Source: a bacterium (GTDB lineage Bacteria; CBDUZB01; JAGLHV01). From it: a stretch of 14,585 nt of DNA. Positions 7,386-14,232 of the stretch are shown here, piece by piece (positions within the stretch are counted from its first letter, which is position 1; each line of letters starts with the position of its first letter). The stretch lies in assembly GCA_023143305.1 (NCBI GenBank), contig JAGLHV010000005.1, positions 1 to 14,585 on the forward strand. Reading direction: 5' to 3'. A program made the position numbers and the translations under genes. The notes beneath the pieces are model-generated. The model worked only from the letters and a program-made list of their open reading frames with translations. It made no database searches and was not told where the DNA came from.

Positions 7386-9269
7386 TTATTTTTTGTCATT
7401 CCATAAATCTTTATAAGTATAATAAGCCTGACGGAGTTGACGCAAGAAAGGACTTTTGCTTCCATCCCCCTGGCTACAAATTCCCAACCATTCATCCAGA
7501 GAACAAGGTTCATCAAAATTTTTGTCCATTCCTCCCCATATATCCTGTTCATCAGGAGAAAACTCACTGGAATGTCCTGCTTTCCACCATTCGTCTAACC
7601 ACTGGTAAACTATTCCTCCCAAAGAGTTGCCTGCCCCACTACCGCCCCGGTTGTAGGTTATGTCTTCCCAGCAACCGTAGTGATAATCTGCCTGTTTCTT
7701 TTCGGAAAACTCCTTGCTTTTTTTATGTTTATAAGAATAAATCCCGTATTCAGTTATAAAAACAGGCCGGTCACAACTCTCCTTTATTTCGTTCCATAAT
7801 CCCCCAAAACCTTTATCTCCCCGATAAGCATTACATCCGAATATATCCACATCCGGACAATACTTAACAAAATAACTCAAATATCCCAGGTCTCCATTAC
7901 AAATTGCTACAGGATGGTCGGGATCAAGCTGGTGAATTATTTTAGCTACTTCATTGACAAATTTATAATATACAGCGGGATCTTTCTGACAATTATTAGC
8001 TACTCCGTAATTATTTTCGTTTCCCAAAACCCAGAAAAGAACATAGGGTTCATCCTTGAATTCCATAACCATCTTTTTTACCCCTTCAATCATCTTTGCC
8101 CGCTGTTGGGGATTACTATAATCCGTCCCCACCTCCCAACTTGCTCCGGACCCCACACTGTACATACCTAAAAAATCTCCCATTATGGACATAATCCCAT
8201 AATTTTCATAAAGTTCCCGCAGCAATTCTTTATTAGCTGCAGAATGATAATTTCTTATAGTATTACACCCCATTTCTTTTAACAATTGAAAATCTCCTAC
8301 CACCGGTTCATCCGCATCCTGTTTGTTATTACCGTTTTTATCTACCCATGAATCATAGGGCCCATCTATTTTCCCATTTTTATTATAATCACAAAGCATC
8401 CAATCAGCTAAATCCAAATTATCCGGACTCTGGCCAATTTTAGTTGCTCCATAAGCCATTCCCTTTATTATATAGGGTTTCCCTTCCACCAACAACTGCC
8501 AATGACCATTTTTATACTTCACCAGCTGTACTTTTTTCCCACCTATACTCTTAACAATTTTTGACTTTTTAAGCTTAACCTTTTTGGGTACTATGTTTTT
8601 AGGTTTACATTTAACTATTTTTCCCGGATTAGTAATAATTATATCATTCTCGGTATCACGATCATCAAAACTATTTACTTTAATCTTAGCTCCTACTAAT
8701 TTCATCCCTAATTCCGGATGATTACGACAAAGCCAGTTAATTCCGTCTATGGCTGCCGGCCCTAAATATATCGGTGTCTGCCACATAAGTGTCCATGTTA
8801 CAGTTTTAGGATAATGAACTATTATAGCATAATAAGCTTTTATCGCGTGTACATAATGACCTGCTTTCTGTAAAGCAAAAGCAGTATAAAAAAGTTTTAC
8901 TCCTGCTGCTTCTGAAGCAGTAGCCCATTTAAAAAAATCAAGCTGGGTATCATCTCTATCAATAAACTTCCAATGTGAACCTTCTAACCTGCCTTTATGT
9001 TTTGCTTCCTGGTATTCCATATTTTTTATTATACTATTACTCGGATGAATTCCTTCTCCTATAGCTGCAGCTAATCCTTTTCTATCGGTAATTTTATATT
9101 TATAATCCGGCGTCCCAACTTTCTCAAATTCTCCATATTTCTCATAATCAACGATCCTTTCTTTCCCCGGGTCTAATAAAGTAAATAGTTCTTTGCCTAG
9201 AATATTTACCCGTAAAGAAAAAATAAACATTATTAACCCCGCCATTGCTAGTGCTCTACTCTTTTTCAC
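7386..9269 (-). CDS. Clan GH-A glycoside hydrolase with helical N-domain and EF-hand-like insert
   Basis: 627 residues, the first gene of the operon. The start is GTG (9267-9269), chosen because a strong SD (GAGGGGG) sits just upstream and the encoded N-terminus is a signal peptide (basic MKKSRA, hydrophobic to about residue 24). Residues about 30-220 are the helical TPR-like domain, a basic linker follows (222-246), then the GH-A barrel (about 255-622): acid/base N417-E418 in FWVLGNENN, nucleophile E507 in FITEYG. Calcium-type loops lie at D294-x-N296-x-N298-G299-x-I301 and D310-x-N312-x-N314...D318-x-D320-E321. It is colinear with the 710-aa protein and about 44 of 46 residues match across the insert region, so the two arose by duplication. 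Unlike its partner it stops right after the barrel (LWNDKK) with no anchor, so it is probably soluble in periplasm or medium. Substrate unknown. Confidence 0.85.
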   Translation of the reverse strand: MKKSRALAMAGLIMFIFSLRVNILGKELFTLLDPGKERIVDYEKYGEFEKVGTPDYKYKITDRKGLAAAIGEGIHPSNSIIKNMEYQEAKHKGRLEGSHWKFIDRDDTQLDFFKWATASEAAGVKLFYTAFALQKAGHYVHAIKAYYAIIVHYPKTVTWTLMWQTPIYLGPAAIDGINWLCRNHPELGMKLVGAKIKVNSFDDRDTENDIIITNPGKIVKCKPKNIVPKKVKLKKSKIVKSIGGKKVQLVKYKNGHWQLLVEGKPYIIKGMAYGATKIGQSPDNLDLADWMLCDYNKNGKIDGPYDSWVDKNGNNKQDADEPVVGDFQLLKEMGCNTIRNYHSAANKELLRELYENYGIMSIMGDFLGMYSVGSGASWEVGTDYSNPQQRAKMIEGVKKMVMEFKDEPYVLFWVLGNENNYGVANNCQKDPAVYYKFVNEVAKIIHQLDPDHPVAICNGDLGYLSYFVKYCPDVDIFGCNAYRGDKGFGGLWNEIKESCDRPVFITEYGIYSYKHKKSKEFSEKKQADYHYGCWEDITYNRGGSGAGNSLGGIVYQWLDEWWKAGHSSEFSPDEQDIWGGMDKNFDEPCSLDEWLGICSQGDGSKSPFLRQLRQAYYTYKDLWNDKK

Positions 9270-9326
9270 TTTTACCCCCTCTGTTTTTGTTTGTAAGATT
9301 TTTTATATTATAATATTTGTAGTTCT

Positions 9327-9355
9327 TTTATACCATAAAAACACCTAAAAGTCAA
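9327..9355 (-). promoter_or_regulatory. Predicted sigma70-type promoter of the glycoside hydrolase operon
   Basis: On the minus strand a -35 box TTGACT (9350-9355) is followed by exactly 17 nt and a -10 box TATAAA (9327-9332). The start would be near 9320, leaving about 50 nt of leader before the GTG of the first glycosidase. It lies downstream of a probable terminator of the transporter gene, which supports a separate operon. Based on sequence match only. Confidence 0.6.
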
Positions 9356-9369
9356 CATATCATTCTTAG

Positions 9370-9389
9370 TTATAAGACATTCCTTATAA
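9370..9389. promoter_or_regulatory. Inverted repeat upstream of the glycosidase operon promoter (possible regulator site)
   Basis: TTATAAG (9370-9376) and CTTATAA (9383-9389) are perfect inverted arms around 6 nt. The centre lies about 60 bp upstream of the predicted start, the spacing used by class I activators. No regulator gene is in the window, and a short AT-rich palindrome can arise by chance. Confidence 0.3.
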
Positions 9390-9403
9390 TTATTTAGTCC
9401 AAC

Positions 9404-9440
9404 AAAAAAACCTCTTTATCAACCAAATTTCAAAGAAAGG
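9404..9440 (-). terminator. Probable intrinsic terminator after the ArsB/NhaD permease gene
   Basis: Just past the permease stop, minus-strand CCTTTCTTT (9432-9440) can pair with AAAGAGG (9411-9417) with one bulge and one G-U pair, and is followed directly by seven T (9404-9410). The stem is weak, but its place between a stop codon and the next promoter fits a terminator. Confidence 0.45.
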
Positions 9441-9443
9441 AGT

Positions 9444-10715
9444 CTAGTCTACCCACAACCACCAATTAAATAAGGCAGCTGAAGTAACCGCTGCTAAAGT
9501 AAAAGGTAACCCTACTTTAACAAAATCCCAGAAAGAAATAAAATGACCGTTCTTTTTTAACAAACCTACTGAAACAATATTAGCTGAGGCTCCGATAGGA
9601 GTAATGTTGCCCCCCAAACTTGCGCCGATTAAAAGCCCAAAGAAGAAAAGAGGGGAAGAAAATCCACCCCGAAGGGTAATGGTTTGAACTACAGGCAACA
9701 TTGCCACCAGAAAAGGTATGTTATCAATAAAAGCAGACATAAAAACCGAAAAAGTAATTAAAACTATATATGCCAATCCCTGATTTGACCCAACCAATTT
9801 AGAAAATTTATCAGCAAAAACAGACATCCATCCCGCTTCTATTAAAACCCCTACTAAAATAAAAACAGTCATCAGGAAAAACATAGTTTGCCAATCAAGT
9901 TCTTTCAAGGAAACAAAGAGTGTCTTTTTCTTGTTTTTTATCAGCCAGAACAAGGCCAGGAAACCACCTGCCATACAAATAGTTCCGTTAAGATATTCAA
10001 AATTAAAACGAACAAAGGAAGTAACGGCAAGGATAATAATTACTCCCATCAGAATTATTGCAGGAACCAAACTTTCTACTTTTTCTTTTCTCACCAGAGA
10101 AACTTCCTGTTTTTCCTTGCGGAAGAACAAATAAAGAACAACTAAAGAAATACAGGCACCGATTTGCACGGCAAAAAATATTCCCACTTTTCCCTGATAA
10201 AAAAAGAAATCGCTAAAGGTTAAGTTCATAAAGCTGGCCAAAAGCATACTGGGAGGATCTCCGGTAAGGGTTGCCGCTCCCTGCAGATTAGAAGATACCG
10301 CCAGAGCAATTAAGAAAATAGTTGGGTTCATTTTAATTCTTTTAGATAAAGCCAGAGCAATGGGAGCAACTACCAGAAAAGTAGATACATTTTCCACAAA
10401 GGCAGAAATAAACCCGGTAAGAAAACAAATTGCCAATATCCCCCATACTGCTTTCTTTAATTTATAAAGGATCCATTCGGCTAAATAAGCAGGAACATTA
10501 GAAAGCATAAAGGCATCGGCTACAAAAAACATGCCAATTAAAATGCCCATTATATTCCAATTAATAAAAGTTAACGCTTTGATTAAATGAATCTGTCCGA
10601 AAAAAAACATAGCAATTGTTCCCAAGGCACCACAAAGCATTCTTCTGGCAGGAAAAATCATAAAAAGAAAATATGAAAGAACAAAAATAAATAAGATTAT
10701 ATTTCGTGTATCCAT
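9444..10715 (-). CDS. ArsB/NhaD-type (ion transporter superfamily) inner-membrane permease
   Basis: 423 residues, almost wholly hydrophobic, about 11-12 membrane segments; length is normal for the family. The two-fold pseudo-repeat is visible: ENVSTFLVVAPI (108-119) and SNLQGAATLTGDPPSMLLA (142-160) in the first half, DNIPFLVAMLPV (331-342) and GASLGGNITPIGASANIVSV (364-383) in the second. These are the EN/DN helices and re-entrant loops of the ArsB/NhaD and citrate-transporter-like permeases. A polar Lys/Glu-rich loop (about 200-215) separates the halves. Substrates in this superfamily include arsenite, sodium/proton and dicarboxylates, and the sequence does not decide. No ars genes are nearby, so arsenic export is not assumed. 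The ATG at 10713-10715 has no SD and lies about 5 nt from the predicted transcript start, so translation may be leaderless; M19 is the main alternative start but would cut the first membrane helix. Confidence 0.85.
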   Translation of the reverse strand: MDTRNIILFIFVLSYFLFMIFPARRMLCGALGTIAMFFFGQIHLIKALTFINWNIMGILIGMFFVADAFMLSNVPAYLAEWILYKLKKAVWGILAICFLTGFISAFVENVSTFLVVAPIALALSKRIKMNPTIFLIALAVSSNLQGAATLTGDPPSMLLASFMNLTFSDFFFYQGKVGIFFAVQIGACISLVVLYLFFRKEKQEVSLVRKEKVESLVPAIILMGVIIILAVTSFVRFNFEYLNGTICMAGGFLALFWLIKNKKKTLFVSLKELDWQTMFFLMTVFILVGVLIEAGWMSVFADKFSKLVGSNQGLAYIVLITFSVFMSAFIDNIPFLVAMLPVVQTITLRGGFSSPLFFFGLLIGASLGGNITPIGASANIVSVGLLKKNGHFISFWDFVKVGLPFTLAAVTSAALFNWWLWVD

Positions 10716-10755
10716 AATGGTAAAATATTATACATTTTACCATTAAATTTTGCAA
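10716..10755 (-). promoter_or_regulatory. Promoter with palindromic operator overlapping its -10 box, upstream of the permease
   Basis: Perfect inverted arms AATGGTAAAAT (10716-10726) and ATTTTACCATT (10734-10744) flank 7 nt. On the minus strand those 7 nt contain TATAAT (10727-10732), with a -35-like TTGCAA (10750-10755) at a 17-nt spacing. A dimeric regulator bound here would block RNA polymerase, so repression is the likely mode. The palindrome ends at the ATG. I cannot assign the regulator family. Confidence 0.6.
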
Positions 10756-10851
10756 TAGCAAATATGTTAAAAAAAACAGTCCTTACCCCATAAATTTTGA
10801 GTGTTTATCAGATACGTAACAATAAAAAATATTGTATTACTAATTTTTTAC

Positions 10852-10880
10852 TTGAAAATTTTAGAGATTTACTATATTAT
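10852..10880 (+). promoter_or_regulatory. Predicted sigma70-type promoter of gyrA
   Basis: TTGAAA (10852-10857), a 17-nt spacer and TATTAT (10875-10880) form a good plus-strand match. Transcription would begin near 10887, about 200 nt before the gyrA ATG, so the repeat element at 10911-11063 would be part of the leader. Other sites inside the repeat cannot be excluded. Confidence 0.5.
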
Positions 10881-10910
10881 AGAGACGTTTATTGCTGACT
10901 ACTAATAAAT

Positions 10911-11063
10911 AGACTTCTGCAAAATAGCTTTTTATCTTTTTTGTCATTCCTGCGAAAGCAGGAATCTGTTGATATTTAAAAACATTATAAATTCCGCATC
11001 ATCCTTCGCCTCAGGCGGATTAGGCGAAGAGGAATGACAGAATATTATCTTTTGCAGAACTCT
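10911..11063. repeat. MITE-like element with inverted ends and internal palindromes, upstream of gyrA
   Basis: The ends AGACTTCTGCAAAA (10911-10924) and TTTTGCAGAACTCT (11050-11063) are inverted complements with one mismatch in 14. Inside, TGTCATTCCT (10942-10951) is matched by AGGAATGACA (11030-11039), a second exact 10-bp inverted pair. Two local hairpins are present: ATTCCTGC-GAAA-GCAGGAAT (10946-10965, GNRA-type loop) and CTTCGCCT/AGGCGAAG (11004-11011 with 11022-11029). The GTCATTCCTGCGAAAGCAGGAAT core resembles dispersed palindromes common in many bacterial genomes. There is no ORF, so it would be non-autonomous. No clear target-site duplication is visible. The rest of the 374-bp gap between the permease and gyrA holds the two promoters above and nothing else I recognise. 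Confidence 0.65.
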
Positions 11064-11089
11064 TACTACATAAAATTAAAGGAGATTCC

Positions 11090-13534
11090 ATGACTGACAC
11101 AACAAAAGAAAATATCGGGAAAGTTATTCCCTGTACTATTGAAGATGAAATGAAAAAATCTTACATTGATTATGCAATGAGCGTAATCATCGGCAGAGCA
11201 TTACCGGATGTCCGGGATGGATTAAAACCGGTTCATCGGCGTATTTTATTTGCCATGAAAGAAATGGGTTTATCTCATAATAGGCCTTATAAAAAATCCG
11301 CTGCTGTAGTCGGAGATGTATTAGGAAAATATCATCCCCACGGTGATACTGCTGTTTATGATACAATGGTTCGGTTGGTACAAAAATTTTCTATGCGCCA
11401 CCCTTTAATTGACGGACAGGGTAACTTTGGTTCTATAGACGGAGATTCTGCCGCAGCATACCGTTATACTGAAGCACGCTTAACAGAATTAGCCGCTGAA
11501 TTATTATCCGATATTGACAAAGAAACGGTAGATTTCACTCCTAATTTTGATAATACCCGGCAGGAACCGGTAGTTCTTCCCAGCGCCTTTCCTAATCTTT
11601 TAGTAAATGGGTCTTCGGGTATTGCCGTAGGAATGGCCACAAACATACCGCCTCATAATTTAGGGGAAATAATAGATGGTTTATTCGCTCTCATTGACAA
11701 TCCGGATATTGAAATTAAAGAACTAAATAAAATAATCAAAGGACCTGATTTTCCTGCCGGGGGTATAATTCACGGGAAAAACGGCATAAAAGAAGCTTAT
11801 CTTAACGGAAGAGGGTCAATAAAACTCCGTGCTAAGGTAGATATCGAAGAAAATAGCCAGGGAAAAGAAACTATTATCGTTAAAGAAATTCCCTATCAAG
11901 TCAACAAATCCTCCCTGGTAGAAACCATTGCCAAATTAGTAAGGGATAAAAAAATTGAGGGAATTTCTGATTTAAGGGATGAATCGGATAGAAAAGGAAC
12001 CCGGGTAGTAATTGAATTAAAGAGAGAAGCACATTCTCAAATCGTTCTTAACCAATTATTTAAGCATACTCAATTAGAAACTTCTTTTGGAATAATTATG
12101 TTATCGCTGGTAAACAACCGCCCTAAAGTGCTTAATCTAAAAGAAATGCTGTATTATTATCTCCAACATCGTCAGGAAATGGTTGTCCGGCGCACTCAGT
12201 TTGAACTGAAAAAAGCAGAAGCCCGGGCACATATTTTAGAAGGATTACAAATTGCTTTAGACAACTTAGATGAAATAGTTAAAATTATTCGAGCCTCTAA
12301 CAATGTAGAAGCAGCAAAAACGGCCTTAATGGAAAAGTTCCCTTTAAGTAAACTCCAGACGGAAGCTATATTAAATATGAGATTACATCAACTAACCGGC
12401 TTAGAAAGAGAAAAAATTCAACGGGAATATTTGGAATTGATTAAAATAATAGAAAAATTTAAATTCATTTTATCCAGCCCGCAAAAGGTATTATCTATTG
12501 TTAAAGAAGAATTATCCGCTATAAAAGAAAAATATCAAAACAAAAGAAGAACATCTATCGTAGCCAAATCAATAGAAATGGATATTGAAGATTTAATTCA
12601 GGAAGAAGAAACAGTCATTACCATATCTCACGCCGGATATGTAAAAAGGCTGTCCCTTTCTGTCTATCGCGCTCAACACCGGGGAGGAAAAGGGTTAATC
12701 GGAACAACCCTTCGGGATGAAGATTTTGTAGAGAATATTTTTATTACTTCTACTCACAGTTATCTGCTTTTCTTTACCACTTTTGGACGGGTTTATTGGC
12801 TGAAAGTTTATGAAATCCCGGAAGGAAGCAGACAATCTAAAGGAAAAGCCATTATTAACCTTATTTCCCTTTCCTCCAATGAAGAAAAAATCGCTGCGGC
12901 TATCCCGGTGAAGGAATTTAATCTTGATACTTTTTTAATAATGGTCACACAAAACGGGACTTTGAAAAAAACAGCTTTAACCGAATATAGTAATCCCAGA
13001 AAAAAGGGTATCATTGCTATAAACTTTAAAACAGGGGATTCTTTGATTGATGCAAAACTTAGTACCGGGACAAATTACATAATTATCGGAACTAAAAAAG
13101 GAATGGCAATAAAATTCAAAGATCAGGAAGTAAAAGCTATTGGAAGAACCGGAAAAGGTGTTCGCGGAATAAAATTAAATAAAGGAGACGTGGTTATTGG
13201 AATGGAAACAATGTCCGAAGACGACACCCTTTTAAGTGTCACTTCCAACGGCTATGGAAAGCGCACCAGGATAAAAGAATATCGTCTTGTCTCCCGTGCT
13301 TGTAAAGGCGTAATTAATATCAAAACCACAGCAAAAAACGGAGAAGTGATTGGTATAAAGCGGGTAAATAAAGAAGACGAAATAATGCTGATCACCGCAA
13401 AAGGTATAGTAATTCGGGAAAAAATTAAAAACATCCGCACCATCGGACGAAGCACACAAGGAGTAAAATTAATCAGATTAGAAAAAGACGATCGTCTGGT
13501 AGGTCTGGCTAAAATAATTCCTCAGGGAAGTTAG
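11090..13534 (+). CDS. gyrA: DNA gyrase subunit A
   Basis: 814 residues; the breakage-reunion subunit of DNA gyrase, which with GyrB introduces negative supercoils using ATP. The N-terminal WHD/tower part (about 15-490) has the catalytic tyrosine Y126 in [11 protein letters not shown] and the quinolone-region motif [10 protein letters not shown] (82-91), with Thr87 and Asp91 at the positions of E. coli Ser83 and Asp87. The C-terminal beta-pinwheel starts near 500 and has a GyrA box QHRGGKG (529-535; canonical QRRGGKG), which marks GyrA rather than ParC. It is shorter than the 875-residue E. coli protein, mainly at the C-terminus, as in many bacteria. A strong SD (AAAGGAGA, 11078-11085) fixes the start. 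gyrB is not in the window. Archease follows after 40 nt and is probably co-transcribed. Confidence 0.96.
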   Translation: MTDTTKENIGKVIPCTIEDEMKKSYIDYAMSVIIGRALPDVRDGLKPVHRRILFAMKEMGLSHNRPYKKSAAVVGDVLGKYHPHGDTAVYDTMVRLVQKFSMRHPLIDGQGNFGSIDGDSAAAYRYTEARLTELAAELLSDIDKETVDFTPNFDNTRQEPVVLPSAFPNLLVNGSSGIAVGMATNIPPHNLGEIIDGLFALIDNPDIEIKELNKIIKGPDFPAGGIIHGKNGIKEAYLNGRGSIKLRAKVDIEENSQGKETIIVKEIPYQVNKSSLVETIAKLVRDKKIEGISDLRDESDRKGTRVVIELKREAHSQIVLNQLFKHTQLETSFGIIMLSLVNNRPKVLNLKEMLYYYLQHRQEMVVRRTQFELKKAEARAHILEGLQIALDNLDEIVKIIRASNNVEAAKTALMEKFPLSKLQTEAILNMRLHQLTGLEREKIQREYLELIKIIEKFKFILSSPQKVLSIVKEELSAIKEKYQNKRRTSIVAKSIEMDIEDLIQEEETVITISHAGYVKRLSLSVYRAQHRGGKGLIGTTLRDEDFVENIFITSTHSYLLFFTTFGRVYWLKVYEIPEGSRQSKGKAIINLISLSSNEEKIAAAIPVKEFNLDTFLIMVTQNGTLKKTALTEYSNPRKKGIIAINFKTGDSLIDAKLSTGTNYIIIGTKKGMAIKFKDQEVKAIGRTGKGVRGIKLNKGDVVIGMETMSEDDTLLSVTSNGYGKRTRIKEYRLVSRACKGVINIKTTAKNGEVIGIKRVNKEDEIMLITAKGIVIREKIKNIRTIGRSTQGVKLIRLEKDDRLVGLAKIIPQGS

Positions 13535-13574
13535 ATTTATAAAAATTACTAAGATAATATTCCAACAGCTAAAA

Positions 13575-14003
13575 ATGAAAAAATTAGAATGGATTAACCA
13601 CCCTGCAGATTTAGGATTTAAAGTTTACGGAAAGAATGTAAAAGACTTATTTAATAATGCAGCCTGGGGAATGCTTAATATTTTAACCGACTTAGATAAA
13701 ATAACTCCCCGGGTGACAATAAAAATAGAACTAAAAGCCGCTAATCTGGAAGAACTGCTCATAATCTGGTTAAACGAATTACTTTATTACTATAATACCC
13801 AACAAATCATTTTCAACAAATTTAAATTGCTAAAAATTAATGAAAGTTATCTTTGTGCCACTGTTCAAGGAGAAAAAATTAATCCTTCTAAGCATCAAAT
13901 AAATATAGAAATAAAAGCAGCCACCTACCACCAATTAAAAATTAATTATTTTCCTAAATATAAAACTTACCCCTGGCAAGTACAAATAATCTTTGATGTA
14001 TAA
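13575..14003 (+). CDS. Archease family protein
   Basis: 142 residues, the usual archease length. Family marks: WINHPADLGFKVYG (6-19) with D12, LEELLIIWLNELLYYYNT (58-75), GEKINPSKHQINIEIKAATYHQL (about 99-121), and a C-terminal IIFDV with D141. D12 and D141 match the acidic metal-site residues of archaeal archeases. Known archeases speed guanylylation and turnover of the RNA ligase RtcB, and some act as chaperones for RNA-modifying enzymes. No rtcB is visible here. The gene lies 40 nt after gyrA with no promoter or terminator between, so it likely rides on the gyrA transcript. No good SD precedes the ATG; the start is chosen because the first residues align with the family N-terminus. Confidence 0.9.
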   Translation: MKKLEWINHPADLGFKVYGKNVKDLFNNAAWGMLNILTDLDKITPRVTIKIELKAANLEELLIIWLNELLYYYNTQQIIFNKFKLLKINESYLCATVQGEKINPSKHQINIEIKAATYHQLKINYFPKYKTYPWQVQIIFDV

Positions 14004-14036
14004 AAATACAGGCAAATCCTAAATCCCCGCCTTATC

Positions 14037-14094
14037 TCCTCCAGAGGCGAAGTGGACCCGCCTTACGGACTGGCGGACAGGCAGGCAAATTCCA
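14037..14094. repeat. GC-rich palindromic repeat fragment
   Basis: A GC-rich patch in AT-rich DNA between convergent genes. It holds CCTC-CA-GAGG and a CCGCC (14058-14062) / GGCGG (14072-14076) stem around 9 nt. It shares the AGGCGAAG word with the MITE-like element upstream of gyrA. It looks like a dispersed intergenic repeat; its edges are uncertain. Confidence 0.4.
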
Positions 14095-14145
14095 AATTCG
14101 AAACTCAACCTTTTAAACAAAAATAAACGACAGGGTAAAATACAA

Positions 14146-14209
14146 GGGGTCAGGCATTGAACGTTGAATAGCTTATATTCAAATTTCAAGGTCTGACCCC
14201 AATTTTTTT
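14146..14209 (+). terminator. 55-nt symmetric hairpin plus T-tract: terminator and/or REP/RAYT-type repeat
   Basis: GGGGTCAG (14146-14153) pairs with CTGACCCC (14193-14200), TTGAA (14157-14161) with TTCAA (14185-14189), and TTGAATA (14164-14170) with TATTCAA (14176-14182). The internal loops are symmetric (3 by 3 and 2 by 2) and the apical loop is 5 nt, 20 pairs in all. Seven T follow at 14203-14209. It can end the gyrA-archease transcript and sits before the end of the convergent PilZ gene. The GGGGTCAG...CTGACCCC ends recall dispersed REP-like palindromes associated with Y1 (IS200-like) transposases in many genomes. Confidence 0.65.
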
Positions 14210-14232
14210 ATCAAAGGATAAAGCAGAGGTTT

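Noticed and set aside
7349..7567. Short minus-strand open frame at the end of the 627-aa glycosidase gene
   Set aside because: It is an out-of-frame shadow of the glycosidase coding sequence; a similar shadow appears at the matching place in the paralogue (5389-5574).
9444..10715. Arsenite efflux pump ArsB as a specific call
   Set aside because: Only superfamily motifs are visible and no arsR, arsC or arsA is nearby; sodium/proton or anion transport fits equally well.
10911..11063. CRISPR array or riboswitch upstream of gyrA
   Set aside because: There are no regularly spaced direct repeats, and the inverted ends and nested palindromes fit a MITE-like repeat better than any riboswitch class I know.
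11090..13534. ParC (topoisomerase IV subunit A) instead of GyrA
   Set aside because: A near-canonical GyrA box (QHRGGKG, 529-535) and a full pinwheel-length C-terminal domain favour GyrA.
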